A stretch of DNA of 64,000 nt, from the NCBI RefSeq assembly GCF_018687755.1, contig NZ_CP061305.1, positions 1,177,099 to 1,241,098 on the forward strand, read 5' to 3'. The notes beneath the pieces were generated by a model. The model saw only the letters and a program-made list of their open reading frames with translations. It ran no database searches and was not told the origin of the DNA. This stretch comes from Polynucleobacter sp. JS-Mosq-20-D10 (GTDB lineage: Bacteria; Pseudomonadota; Gammaproteobacteria; Burkholderiales; Burkholderiaceae). The stretch's first letter is position 1. Each line of letters opens with the position of its first letter. Shown in pieces: positions 49,791-59,756 of this stretch. Both the position numbers and the translations under genes were made by a program.

Positions 49791-49805
49791 TGGGCAAAGT
49801 AAAAA

Positions 49806-50642
49806 TCAGACGTCACTCATAAAATCGCCACCACCACTGTCATCCCATGAGCTGGCGCCACCATCGTCCCAAGAGCTGGCATCACGCACGCCAAAGTTTG
49901 GATCTAATGATGCTGGGCCACCAACTTGATTCAGATTAGGGTTAGAACCAGCATTGGAATGTCCGTTATCGTGACCACCCATCAGATTACTGGCTAATGC
50001 CTGGCCAGCATACATACCGGCACCTAATGCAGCACCTGTTGCGAGGCTGCCCATCAAGCCACTACCCATACCACCTGCAGCTGGGGCTCCGGGATAGCCA
50101 GGGCCGCCAGGACCGCCGGGATAGCCAGCGGGGCCACCTGGAGTTCCAGGGTAACCAGCGCTTGGGGCGTTGTAGACCTGTACCGCTTGATCTTTACGAC
50201 GCTTCATCACAATAATGACGCCTACCACCAAGATGGCAATCAAACCCCAGAACAGTGGATTGCTAAAAATGGAAGATGAGGGCGAACTAGCAACAGAACT
50301 ACCTGCGCCACTGGCGAGTTGTACTTGTAGTTTTTGCACGGATTCCGGTTGAGCAAAAGGCAAACCAGGAGCTAAGTTTTGCGCTTTAATGAAATGATCG
50401 CGCGCAACTTCTACCTTACCTTCCTTGAGATAAAGTTCAGATGCCACATAGTGCGCTTTTGCACTATTCGGATGGTTTTGGAGAACCTCTTTCATCATGG
50501 CATCGGCTTTAGCCATCTGCCCAGATTGCACCGCTTTATATACCTCTGGCAAAGTTGCCTCGGCAAATGCGACGTTGCTAGTTAACAATACCGCCGCTGC
50601 GAATACGCCAACAAATAAATTGATTACCTTACGAATGTTCAT
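49806..50642 (-). CDS. TPR membrane protein with Gly/Pro/Tyr-rich tail
   Basis: A 278-residue protein from ATG 50642 (AGGAG upstream). Signal-like N-terminus ending AFAE, two tetratricopeptide units (about residues 30-105), one membrane helix (FWGLIAILVVGVIIVM) followed by KRRK, then a cytoplasmic tail rich in Gly, Pro and Tyr and a repeated ASSWDDGG/ASSWDDSGGG end. The end resembles the tail of YmcE/TPM-type proteins with DxGGGxF. Function unknown. Confidence 0.75.
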   Translation of the reverse strand: MNIRKVINLFVGVFAAAVLLTSNVAFAEATLPEVYKAVQSGQMAKADAMMKEVLQNHPNSAKAHYVASELYLKEGKVEVARDHFIKAQNLAPGLPFAQPESVQKLQVQLASGAGSSVASSPSSSIFSNPLFWGLIAILVVGVIIVMKRRKDQAVQVYNAPSAGYPGTPGGPAGYPGGPGGPGYPGAPAAGGMGSGLMGSLATGAALGAGMYAGQALASNLMGGHDNGHSNAGSNPNLNQVGGPASLDPNFGVRDASSWDDGGASSWDDSGGGDFMSDV

Positions 50643-50753
50643 CAAGACTCCTTGTAGGATGTTTCGTGTGAATTTCATTATCCCTAGTTTGGGGATTTTT
50701 GCTATTCCCTACTCATATTGGGTCTTTAGGAGGGATTTCAAGGGGGCAAGGGC

Positions 50754-53700
50754 TTAAACCACTTCAGAAATTTCGCCCTTGGCAGAGATTAAATAGGCCT
50801 TAGCCAGCTTATCTGGGCGTATTCTGCCAAGCTCTTGTTTGTAGTTATTCAGCTGTGCGCGGTATTTGTTATGTGCCTCACTGCCCGCCTCAGGGATCGT
50901 GAGCTTGTAATCGAGGATGGCCAAGTGATCGTCAAATTCTACCAAGCGATCTAGGCGGAAGCTTTTGCCGTCTAGACTAACAACATCAATCTCATTCCAG
51001 GCCTGTACCCACTGATTTGCTGTGAGATATTGCGCAAGCTCTTGAGTATGGAGAACGGTATTTGCCTGGGCTAGCGCTTTATTTGCTAACTCCTCACTAA
51101 CACCAAGCCAGCGAGCCACTTGATCTAAGCTCATGGACTCTGGATTTGTTGCACCAGTTTGCAGAGTGAGATGTTCTAGCAGTTGATGAAAGTGCACACC
51201 CTCTTCCAATATTTTTGAATTATCTGGTGTGCTGCTATCTTCTTGAAATATTTCCAAGCTCAAGCCGCTTTCGATATCTTTGAGCTGCTGCTCATGGCTC
51301 GTCTTAGCTGCATCCCAGGAAACCTCAAAGTCATCCATCATGAAATTCTTTGGATTGACCTTCTTTTGACTTACTAGCGCCTGTGTTTTACTTTCCGTCG
51401 ACTCTAGTTGACCCTCATGAACAGTCAACTGCCCTAGTGTCGCTCTTCCATACCAAGACTTTTCATCTAGACCCGTAGGATTTTTTGCGGTGGGCGCTTT
51501 TGCTACACCACTAATCCAAAGCCCCTGCTTTGCTCTGGTCATTGCAACGTAAAGCAGATTCCAGTTTTCGCTCTTATCAATGAGCAACTCGCGCTCACGT
51601 ACTTCACTACGAGGATTGGTTAAGGTAGCTAAGGTATACATCGACAAATGACTAGGACTCTCGCTCTCGGGCGGCCAATCCAATAAAACGCCACGATGAT
51701 CCGCCTTGCCTTCAGTGTGGTTTGCGTCGAGCATGATCACAAATGGTGATTCCAAACCTTTTGCTCCGTGAATAGTCATCATGCGTACGCGCTTGTTTTT
51801 ATCTTCCTCAGATAACTCACTCTCTTCATCTAGCTCAGCCAGATCAGGCTCAGCATCCACATCACCTTCATCTGGAGTTTCATCATCATCGCCACGACGA
51901 ATGGTATTGATCTCTTCAATAAAGCGACCCAGGCTTGGATAACGGCCGCCATCCTGATTGAGTGCAAGTTCCAGAAAAGCATCCAGGTTGGCCAAGACTT
52001 GCGCACGGGCAATTTCTTGAGAGACGCTCGCATATTTGATGCGCAAGTCACTCTCTTGATAGATACGATCGAGTAAGTCATGAACTGGTAGGCGCTCACC
52101 TAGCATGCGCCAATGCTCTAAATAACGTGCTGCCTGCATTAACCCTGCATCCGGACTATCTTGCAAAGCATCCCACCAAGAGCGATATTGATCTGATGCC
52201 ATTGCCATGGCAAGAATTTGCATTTGATTTTCGACAAATGCAAAGATCGGGCTTCTCAATACTTGCGCAAGTGGCAAATCATGGCGTGGCGTAACTAGGA
52301 CCGTTAAGAGCGCGATAAGATCATCAATCTCTAGGGTATTTAATAATCCACCTAGTCTTGAGCTCTCAAAAGCCAAACCTGACTCACGTAGTGCACGCTC
52401 AAATTGCGGAAGGTACTTGCGGCGCTTCACTAGTAATAAGAAATCACTTTCTCTAGCCTTGCGCCAGACTTCTTTTCCATTCTCACGATCGACTACAGGA
52501 CGTGTCTGAATGAGATGCTGTATCAATGCGCTGACCCGCTTCCCCTCAACGTAGCGCTGAGTGACATCAGCAGTTTGTCGCGCATCTACAATCGCCCGCT
52601 CAAAAGCACTGCCCGCTCTTTGCTCAAGCTCTTCGGCCTCGTATTTCACGAGGGGTAATAAATAAGCTTCACCCTCGCTTGAGTATTGTGGGTTTAGAGT
52701 ATTTCCTGCTGGCGCTTTCCACAGGGTTTTTTGCGCTGTAAATGGATAGGACTCAGGCAATTGATCGGTACCGAATATCTGATTGACTGCTTCATTAATT
52801 TTCGGAGCATTACGACGGGTCGTATTTTGATTCAATGAGGCTGCATTCATTTCTTTTAATAAGAAAGCCTGCGCATCATTAAATAATCTCGGGTCAGCTC
52901 GGCGGAATCGATAAATTGATTGCTTGGGATCTCCTACGATAAAGACGGTGGGTTTGGATTCATCCTGGCCATAGCCTTCTAACCATGCCCGCAGAATTTG
53001 CCACTGCAAGGGATTGGTATCCTGAAATTCATCTACTAAAATATGTTTGTACTTCGCATCTAGTCGAGACTGCAAATAGGCTGCATTAGCAGAGTCCGCC
53101 ATTAACTGACTGACCCCTATTTCCAAGTCATCAAAGTCACGAACACGCATAGACTCTTTAGTGGCACTGACGTGCTCCATCATCGCGGCACTCATTGAAA
53201 ACCAGGCTTCATTTAGTGCGTAGGCTTCCTGCTCTTTTTTCCAGGCAACAAATTCTAAGAAAGATGCTGCCCAAGCCTGCTTATAAGTTACATGCTCTTG
53301 CTCGCGATCTAGCTCACCCACTTTTTTGAGGTATTTCTTGAGATCACCTGCGGCTTTGTCGTTCGAGGTGCGATTGGTGTCGTCCTGAGTCAAAAATACT
53401 GACTGCAATATCGATGCTATTTCCATCACATCGCCACCGTCGGATTTTAAGTCGATTGCCATCTGAATAGTGGACGCATAGGCCATTTCAGTAGCACTGC
53501 TATTACTGAAGCAACGAAGTAAATACTCTAAGTCTGCTTTGGCGTTAATGGCATTCCACGTTCGATTGAGCGGATTGTTAATCTTCAGCCTTGCTAAATC
53601 ATTTTTGAGCTTCTCAATCGGAGTGGTGCCATGTGCTTTGCATGCTTGGGAGAAAAATACCCAAGCGCCTCTTTGCTTAAAAAGGCTGTATTTACTCATT

Positions 53701-54278
53701 AAGAACTTTTGCGTCTCACTTGCGCCAAGCGTCTTTAGCAAGGCGTCGTAATGGGTTGCAATACCCTCGGGCAAATTACCCCACCAATCATCTAGACACT
53801 CATCTTGCAAACGCTTTGCATCTTCTCGCAGACTAAAACCGGGCTGAATACCGGTTGAGATCGGCGCCGCACCTAAGAGCCTACCAAACCAACCATGGAA
53901 GGTATCGATCACAATGCCTTGCGGGCTTGATAGTACTTTGGCATAGAGAGACTTGGCGGTAGGTAGTAATGCTTTCGCCTCATCGGTATTCAGACCGCGA
54001 TCAGTTAAATGCTGAAGCAACTGCTCATCACTCGATTGCGAAAACTCTTCCAACAAACGATAAAGGCGATCACGCATCTCTTGTGCTGCTTTTCGGGTGA
54101 AAGTGAGTGCGAGGATTTCTTGAGGCTTGGCTCCTGCTAACAGGAGGCGAGCCATTCGGGTGACCAATAGCCAAGTCTTTCCGCTACCTGCGCATGCAGA
54201 TACGATCACTGAGCGATTGGGATCGCAAGCAATCGCAACTGGGAAAGTAGAGTTACTCACCACATCCCCTTTCTGCAT
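50754..54278 (-). CDS. addA: Double-strand break repair helicase-nuclease AddA
   Basis: UvrD/RecB-like subunit of the AddAB recombination complex, which processes DNA ends for RecA. The 1174 residues have Walker A SACAGSGKTWLL, motif Ia LTFTRKAAQEM, motif II ILVDEFQDTN, GDPKQSIYRFRRAD, motif V MTIHGAKGLE, and a C-terminal PD-(D/E)XK nuclease (RLDRLVEF...LAILDYK). The frame overlaps addB by 22 bases; GTG 54260, overlapping the addB stop as GTGA, is an equally likely start (1168 aa). Confidence 0.94.
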   Translation of the reverse strand: MQKGDVVSNSTFPVAIACDPNRSVIVSACAGSGKTWLLVTRMARLLLAGAKPQEILALTFTRKAAQEMRDRLYRLLEEFSQSSDEQLLQHLTDRGLNTDEAKALLPTAKSLYAKVLSSPQGIVIDTFHGWFGRLLGAAPISTGIQPGFSLREDAKRLQDECLDDWWGNLPEGIATHYDALLKTLGASETQKFLMSKYSLFKQRGAWVFFSQACKAHGTTPIEKLKNDLARLKINNPLNRTWNAINAKADLEYLLRCFSNSSATEMAYASTIQMAIDLKSDGGDVMEIASILQSVFLTQDDTNRTSNDKAAGDLKKYLKKVGELDREQEHVTYKQAWAASFLEFVAWKKEQEAYALNEAWFSMSAAMMEHVSATKESMRVRDFDDLEIGVSQLMADSANAAYLQSRLDAKYKHILVDEFQDTNPLQWQILRAWLEGYGQDESKPTVFIVGDPKQSIYRFRRADPRLFNDAQAFLLKEMNAASLNQNTTRRNAPKINEAVNQIFGTDQLPESYPFTAQKTLWKAPAGNTLNPQYSSEGEAYLLPLVKYEAEELEQRAGSAFERAIVDARQTADVTQRYVEGKRVSALIQHLIQTRPVVDRENGKEVWRKARESDFLLLVKRRKYLPQFERALRESGLAFESSRLGGLLNTLEIDDLIALLTVLVTPRHDLPLAQVLRSPIFAFVENQMQILAMAMASDQYRSWWDALQDSPDAGLMQAARYLEHWRMLGERLPVHDLLDRIYQESDLRIKYASVSQEIARAQVLANLDAFLELALNQDGGRYPSLGRFIEEINTIRRGDDDETPDEGDVDAEPDLAELDEESELSEEDKNKRVRMMTIHGAKGLESPFVIMLDANHTEGKADHRGVLLDWPPESESPSHLSMYTLATLTNPRSEVRERELLIDKSENWNLLYVAMTRAKQGLWISGVAKAPTAKNPTGLDEKSWYGRATLGQLTVHEGQLESTESKTQALVSQKKVNPKNFMMDDFEVSWDAAKTSHEQQLKDIESGLSLEIFQEDSSTPDNSKILEEGVHFHQLLEHLTLQTGATNPESMSLDQVARWLGVSEELANKALAQANTVLHTQELAQYLTANQWVQAWNEIDVVSLDGKSFRLDRLVEFDDHLAILDYKLTIPEAGSEAHNKYRAQLNNYKQELGRIRPDKLAKAYLISAKGEISEVV

Positions 54279-57241
54279 ATGCCCCTGGCTTCACAATATT
54301 GGCAGACGCTATCGGGTGCAAATGCCTTGAGAGGCTTACCTGACCAAAGTGATTGCACATCCTCAGTCATTTGCTCAGAAAATGCTTGCATAAGGTCTGG
54401 CATTTCTGCGATGACTACCGAACGTTCAGCCCCATCGCCATCTTTCTTCACCTCAGCCTTTAAGGCAACCCACTCGGCAGCACTCACTGCGCGCCCTGGG
54501 ATCTCTTTACCTTCATTGGAGGCCCTGGCATAGATTAATAACTGAGGGTCATCTAGTACCGCCTCTGAGCGCTGCTTTACTTTAGTAAGATTCTGATTCT
54601 TATAGTCAATGACCGATGCGAGCTCAGGGTCATGAACGCTCACATCAAAGCGATCTGCATAACCCTCAATTCGAATGTGCCGCTCGTTACCATCTATATC
54701 CGTAAATGGCAGATCAAAGCCAACCTTCACTTCAGCATCATGGAACTGCCAACCTCGAGCTTCACGATCTAACTGCCATTGAATAAAACTCGGGATTTGT
54801 TTTTGCCAATCCCTTAAGACACCTAAAACTCTGGCATCACCTTCGATTAAACGCTTAAAGACTTGTTCGGAGATGAGTATGAGTTGATCCTGCATCCAAG
54901 CGCTACGTAGCTTTGCATCAGTGACAATGGTTGAGAGTGATTTTTGCTTCTCACTTTTCATAGCGTGATAAAAGTTACGCAAGATCTTGTGTAGCGTTTG
55001 CCCAGCGAGAGAGGCATCAAAGCCCTCTTCAAAGCCCTTTAGCTTACGTAAGCCTAGTAGGCTGCGAACGTAGTATCGATAAGGGCAGTCACGCAAAGCT
55101 TTGTAAGCACTTGGACTCATCGAGACCGGCATCGGCAAATCCGAATCCAATGTTGCGATCGCCATTTGTGATGGGGCTGCTGTAGCACTGCGAGGTGTAA
55201 ATAAGGCACTGGCATTTTGTGCCTGCCAATCGGGCAAACCCATTTGAAGGCGCTGGATCCAAGCAGATGGTCTTAGTGGCTCTCCACTTTTGCTCTTGCT
55301 TTGCCAAAGGAGATCGATACTTTGAAAGGAGATGAGTAGTTGAGATAAATCTCGCGCCTGCTGAATAAACTGAGCCTCGATACTCGATCCACCCAAGAGT
55401 CGATTCAAGGCATCTGAGAAAAATAATGGTGGCTCTGAAAACGCGGGAAGTTGCTGTTCGTCACAACCCACCATCACAACAGATTCAAATTCTCTAAAAC
55501 GAGTGGAGCTGAGTGGCAGGATGCTTAAAGTAGCCGCTGCATTGATACCCTTCTCTTCATAAGAAGACTCTTCGATGACAGTCTTTAATAAACTCAGCCA
55601 TTCATTGAGGCGCATGGAAATTTGCTGATGCTCTACATCAAAATCAAATGTTTCCAAAAGCTCAAGCAATTGCTTGCCAGCAGAATCTTTTTCTAAGCCC
55701 TGGATCATTCCCATTAGCTCAAGATCATCCATCAAATACTGATGCGCAAGAGCGCAATTGATCTTAATTCCACGCCAGCGATTGAGTCGGCCACGAATGG
55801 ATTGCAGGAGCTCTAGTAAAAGCGGATTAGGTGCAGTAGAGCGATGCGCGACCGATCCCTCGATCGCCATATGAAAAGTTTCCCAGCCAGATTTGGCCTG
55901 GCTAGCAATCAAAATGTCTTCGAGATGTGCCACTAATCCATTTAAGGATTCTGCATCACGCGCACTGTTTGCGTTAAGACACTTACCAAGGCCTAAGAAT
56001 GGATTTTGCAAGAACTCCAACAGGTCAGCGGCGCTAGGCCCTTCAGGTGGAGCACGTAATAACTCAAGCCAACTATTGAGTGCCGCAGCCGCTCTGGTAG
56101 TGGATAACTTCCAACCAGTTTCATCCTGAATTTTAAGGGATGATCCAAGGCGTGCGAGCAAGGCACGCGCCCTTCTCGCAACTAGGCGATCTTGTGCTAC
56201 TAAGGCGATATTCGTTTTACCGCTGATTAAATGTTGCTCAATTGTTTTGGCTGTTGCCCACGCTAACTCTTCAAATCGATTTGCGGCAACTAAACGCCAA
56301 TGCTCTGGATACACATTATTAATGTTGGCTTGAATGGTTTGCAGCTTTTGCTCTTCAGGCATCTGTGGGCTTAATGCCTCTGCCCAGAGTGCAACCGATT
56401 CCCAATTCATCGTCACCTCAACTGCTGTGGCGTACTGCGCATAGTCCTCTAAATAGCCTTGAATAAGTTGCTTATCAATCGGAGTTGGGTCTGCTGTCTC
56501 CACCCAAATCAAAGGCCTTACATTTGCTTGTGCAATTTTCTTAGCAGCCTCAAGATGGGCGGCCATAGCAAATTGCTTTCTGAATGCGGGATCACTTGGG
56601 CTGGTGATGTATCTCCAGAATGTCAGCAGTACTTGTGCTTCTTGATCCACTACTTTTCTAGCAAGTGCTGGGTATGCCTGTCCGATAGTGCGATCCAATA
56701 ATGGCTCTAGAGTTTCGATCCAAGATTGCGTGTTTTGAGTAACGAGTTCTTTTTGATGAATGATGAGCTTGTGTAGCTCCTGCTGAAGACCGGGCGCTAT
56801 TGAGTTAGATAAGGTATCGCAAGCTGCAATGATGGCTTGCGCCAATCCCCATGACCCCGCTTCGGTTTCGGCCTTAAACCAGGCTTGTAGTTCTTTGTGT
56901 TTGCGAAGCGTGGCAAATACAGATAACCATCGCTCTAAATCAGTTTGTTTTTTGGGGAATTTCCATGCGCCTGGCGCTGCTTCTAGCCAGTCGTTAAAAC
57001 TCATGACTTGGGGTAGAAAGGCAATATGGCTCGGCAAATCCTTGGGTCGATGCTTCTCTAAAGCGGCTCTCACCCCCATTAATGGGCCTGCCGTACTCAG
57101 CACCACTAAGGGGCGCTGGTTCGTTTGCACTGCACAACTCCAAATGCCCTCGGCGAGCGATTTCAGAGCGCCGGCATTAGGCGCTATTGCCCAAGCATGT
57201 GGCTGCTTTTGCTCGTTTATGGTCGGAAATGCGTGCGACAT
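54257..57241 (-). CDS. addB: Double-strand break repair protein AddB
   Basis: Partner of AddA with an inactive helicase-like core and a C-terminal RecB-family nuclease (994 aa). Nuclease acids appear in RIEGYADRFDVS and ASVIDYKNQNL; the Fe-S cluster ligands are one Cys in LRDCPYRYY and three in CQYCEARGIC near the C-terminus (C-x2-C-x5-C), as in B. subtilis AddB. No Walker A lysine motif is evident at the N-terminus, as in proteobacterial AddB. Confidence 0.92.
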   Translation of the reverse strand: MSHAFPTINEQKQPHAWAIAPNAGALKSLAEGIWSCAVQTNQRPLVVLSTAGPLMGVRAALEKHRPKDLPSHIAFLPQVMSFNDWLEAAPGAWKFPKKQTDLERWLSVFATLRKHKELQAWFKAETEAGSWGLAQAIIAACDTLSNSIAPGLQQELHKLIIHQKELVTQNTQSWIETLEPLLDRTIGQAYPALARKVVDQEAQVLLTFWRYITSPSDPAFRKQFAMAAHLEAAKKIAQANVRPLIWVETADPTPIDKQLIQGYLEDYAQYATAVEVTMNWESVALWAEALSPQMPEEQKLQTIQANINNVYPEHWRLVAANRFEELAWATAKTIEQHLISGKTNIALVAQDRLVARRARALLARLGSSLKIQDETGWKLSTTRAAAALNSWLELLRAPPEGPSAADLLEFLQNPFLGLGKCLNANSARDAESLNGLVAHLEDILIASQAKSGWETFHMAIEGSVAHRSTAPNPLLLELLQSIRGRLNRWRGIKINCALAHQYLMDDLELMGMIQGLEKDSAGKQLLELLETFDFDVEHQQISMRLNEWLSLLKTVIEESSYEEKGINAAATLSILPLSSTRFREFESVVMVGCDEQQLPAFSEPPLFFSDALNRLLGGSSIEAQFIQQARDLSQLLISFQSIDLLWQSKSKSGEPLRPSAWIQRLQMGLPDWQAQNASALFTPRSATAAPSQMAIATLDSDLPMPVSMSPSAYKALRDCPYRYYVRSLLGLRKLKGFEEGFDASLAGQTLHKILRNFYHAMKSEKQKSLSTIVTDAKLRSAWMQDQLILISEQVFKRLIEGDARVLGVLRDWQKQIPSFIQWQLDREARGWQFHDAEVKVGFDLPFTDIDGNERHIRIEGYADRFDVSVHDPELASVIDYKNQNLTKVKQRSEAVLDDPQLLIYARASNEGKEIPGRAVSAAEWVALKAEVKKDGDGAERSVVIAEMPDLMQAFSEQMTEDVQSLWSGKPLKAFAPDSVCQYCEARGICRKGMW

Positions 57242-57370
57242 TGAGAGTGGTTTTGGGGCTAGTTTGAGGGCGATTGTTAGAATTTAGGCAGAATGTGTGG
57301 CTTATTGCTAATATAAGCGCTGTAACGTAATAACTATATAAAACTAAATAAGACTAATTAAGGAATTTTC

Positions 57371-57697
57371 ATGAGTGCCGGCATCAAATATGTAACTGAC
57401 GCTTCTTTCGAGCAAGACGTTCTCAAGTCCGATAAACCTGTTCTCTTGGACTTCTGGGCTGAGTGGTGTGGTCCTTGCAAGATGATCGGCCCTATCCTGG
57501 AAGAGCTGGCTGGTGAATACGGCGGCAAGATCCAAATCGCCAAGATGAATGTGGATGAGAACCAAGGCGTTCCTGCCCAGTTCAATATTCGTGGCATTCC
57601 TACACTGATCCTCTTTAAGAACGGTACTGTTGCTGCCCAAAAAGTAGGCGCTTTGGCCAAATCGCAGTTGACCGCCTTTATTGATAGTCATCTGTAA
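57371..57697 (+). CDS. trxA: Thioredoxin
   Basis: A 108-residue disulfide reductase with the active site WCGPC (C33, C36), the buried D27 (LLDFW) and cis-proline in [13 protein letters not shown] lies upstream of the ATG. The 130 bases to addB contain the divergent promoter region, A/T rich. A terminator follows, but rho is next on the same strand, as in many bacteria. Confidence 0.98.
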   Translation: MSAGIKYVTDASFEQDVLKSDKPVLLDFWAEWCGPCKMIGPILEELAGEYGGKIQIAKMNVDENQGVPAQFNIRGIPTLILFKNGTVAAQKVGALAKSQLTAFIDSHL

Positions 57698-57709
57698 ATA
57701 GTCGTCGAT

Positions 57710-57740
57710 CACAGGTTCACTGGGTGAGCCTGTGGTTTTT
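57710..57740 (+). terminator. Rho-independent terminator after trxA
   Basis: CACAGGTTCAC (57710-57720) pairs with GTGAGCCTGTG (57724-57734) with one G-T wobble and a three-base loop, followed by GTTTTT. Confidence 0.85.
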
Positions 57741-57781
57741 AGCTGTTTTTAGTGTAATATCTGTTTTATCAGTAGTTCAAC

Positions 57782-57912
57782 GCACTTTAAGTGCACCTCT
57801 TTTTTAGCAAAATCCCCCCCCCAAACATTCCGCTTTTCAATTCTGTCTGATATCCATCTAGACAGCGATATCCCAAAACACATTTACATCCTTATTCACA
57901 CCCGAGAACCAC
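57782..57912 (+). promoter_or_regulatory. C-rich rho leader with candidate rut site
   Basis: The leader is strikingly C rich and G poor: between 57801 and 57912 I count about 38 C and 9 G, including a run of nine C (57814-57822). Short hairpins occur at 57782-57794 (GCAC/GTGC followed by a T tract) and 57843-57865 (CTGTCT/AGACAG). Rho autoregulates by terminating in its own leader in E. coli, so a similar rut-based control is inferred here. Confidence 0.5.
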
Positions 57913-59175
57913 ATGCAATTATCTGAACTCAAAGTACTCCACGTATCCGCCCTGCTTGAAATGGCAGCTAGCCTGGAGATTGAAAATACGCAACGTATGC
58001 GCAAACAGGAGTTGATGTTTGCCATTCTGAAGAAGCGCGCCAAGGAAGGTGAATCTGTTTTTGGTGATGGCACCTTGGAAGTTTTGCCTGACGGCTTTGG
58101 CTTCTTGCGCTCCCCAGATGCCTCTTATATGGCTTCTCCCGACGACATCTATATCTCCCCCGCTCAGATTCGCCGCTTTAACCTGCACACTGGTGACAGC
58201 GTTGAAGGCGAGGTTCGCACCCCTAAGGATGGCGAGCGTTACTTTGCATTGGTTAAGGTAGACAAAATTAACGGTTTGGCTCCTGAGGCCCTGAAGAACC
58301 GCATCATGTTCGAGAACTTAACGCCATTGCACCCAAATCGCGTTATTCAATTGGAACGTGACATCAAGGCGGAAGAGAATTTAACTGGCCGCATCATCGA
58401 TATGATCTCCCCGATTGGCTATGGTCAGCGTGGCTTGATCGTGTCTTCACCAAAATCCGGCAAGACCGTGATGATGCAACATATTGCACATGCCATTTCT
58501 GCAAACAATCCCGACGCCATCTTGATCGTATTGTTGGTGGATGAGCGCCCTGAAGAAGTTACTGAAATGCAACGCTCTGTTCGTGGCGAAGTCGTTGCCT
58601 CGACCTTTGATGAGCCAGCTGTCCGTCACGTTCAGGTTGCCGAGATGGTGATTGAAAAAGCCAAGCGCTTAGTCGAGATGAAAAAAGATGTCATCATCTT
58701 ACTTGACTCGATTACCCGTTTGGCTCGTGCCTACAATACTGTCATTCCTTCATCTGGAAAAGTACTCTCTGGTGGTGTGGATGCAAATGCATTACAACGT
58801 CCAAAACGCTTCTTTGGTGCGGCGCGTAACGTGGAAGAAGGCGGCTCACTCACCATCATTGCTACCGCCTTAATTGAAACAGGTAGCCGTATGGATGACC
58901 TCATCTACGAAGAGTTCAAAGGTACCGGTAATATGGAAGTACACCTTGAGCGTCGTTTAGCTGAGCGTCGTGTTTACCCATCGATTAATCTCAACAAGTC
59001 TGGCACCCGCCGTGAAGAGTTGCTGGTTAAAGCAGAAAATCTCCAGAAAATCTGGGTATTGCGTAAATTATTGGCCGATATGGACGATATTGAGGCAATG
59101 AACTTTATCGTTGATAAACTCAAATCCACCAAAAACAACGGTGAATTCTTCGATTTAATGCGCAAGGGTGGCTAA
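57913..59175 (+). CDS. rho: Transcription termination factor Rho
   Basis: Hexameric RNA-dependent helicase of 420 residues. N-terminal Rho-N helix bundle and cold-shock RNA-binding domain ([22 protein letters not shown], residues 61-82), Walker A SSPKSGKT (178-185), Walker B region [17 protein letters not shown], and the C-terminal R-loop region are intact. No insertion or Asn-rich domain. Standard length. Confidence 0.99.
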   Translation: MQLSELKVLHVSALLEMAASLEIENTQRMRKQELMFAILKKRAKEGESVFGDGTLEVLPDGFGFLRSPDASYMASPDDIYISPAQIRRFNLHTGDSVEGEVRTPKDGERYFALVKVDKINGLAPEALKNRIMFENLTPLHPNRVIQLERDIKAEENLTGRIIDMISPIGYGQRGLIVSSPKSGKTVMMQHIAHAISANNPDAILIVLLVDERPEEVTEMQRSVRGEVVASTFDEPAVRHVQVAEMVIEKAKRLVEMKKDVIILLDSITRLARAYNTVIPSSGKVLSGGVDANALQRPKRFFGAARNVEEGGSLTIIATALIETGSRMDDLIYEEFKGTGNMEVHLERRLAERRVYPSINLNKSGTRREELLVKAENLQKIWVLRKLLADMDDIEAMNFIVDKLKSTKNNGEFFDLMRKGG

Positions 59176-59321
59176 TTTAGGCTCTCGGAGTCGGTAAAAG
59201 TGCGCTTTGTTGTTGATTTCATGGCATAATTTCGCTTTTACCGCTTTAATAATTTGCATTTAACTTGGGTAAGTATTTAGGTCCTTGGACCAAAACGGCT
59301 GCCCGCTAATAGGACTTAATA

Positions 59322-59666
59322 ATGAAACCTGGCATTCACCCCGAATATCGTGAAATCGTCTTTGTAGACGTTTCTAATAACTTCAGCTTCAAGACTCGCT
59401 CCACAATGTCTACTAAAGAGACAATCAAGTGGGAAGATGGCAAGGAATATCCATTAGCCAAGATCGAGACTTCATCTGAGTCACACCCTTTCTACACTGG
59501 CACCCAGAAGATTATGGATACTGCCGGTCGTGTTGAGAAATTCCGTCAGAAATTCGGTACTAAAGCGGTTGCTAAAGCTACCGGTGATGGCGCTGCTAAA
59601 ACAGCTGAGAAAAAAGCTGCTGCTGCAGAAGCTAAAGCTGCTGAAAAGCCAGCTAAGAAGAAGTAA
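59322..59666 (+). CDS. rpmE2: 50S ribosomal protein L31 type B, extended C-terminus
   Basis: Zinc-independent L31 paralogue (no Cys motif) starting [18 protein letters not shown], with the type B block [25 protein letters not shown]. The family usually has about 80-90 residues; here 114 because of a Lys/Ala-rich tail of about 30 residues (repeats of [20 protein letters not shown]). No zinc-type L31 gene is in the window. It lies alone between rho and a terminator. Confidence 0.96.
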   Translation: MKPGIHPEYREIVFVDVSNNFSFKTRSTMSTKETIKWEDGKEYPLAKIETSSESHPFYTGTQKIMDTAGRVEKFRQKFGTKAVAKATGDGAAKTAEKKAAAAEAKAAEKPAKKK

Positions 59667-59718
59667 TAGGCTTACTCAACAAAGGGGCTGGACATTCACC
59701 CTCCCCTGCGAGATAATT

Positions 59719-59742
59719 AAGGCAGCGTTTGCTGCCTTTTTT
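59719..59742 (+). terminator. Rho-independent terminator after L31
   Basis: AAGGCAGC (59719-59726) pairs with GCTGCCTT (59731-59738) around GTTT and is followed by a TTTT tract. Confidence 0.85.
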
Positions 59743-59756
59743 ATTGCTATTTTTAT

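Noticed and set aside
59201..59230. Promoter for the L31 gene (TTGTTG with CATAAT)
   Set aside because: Spacing is only 12 bases, too short for a sigma-70 promoter.
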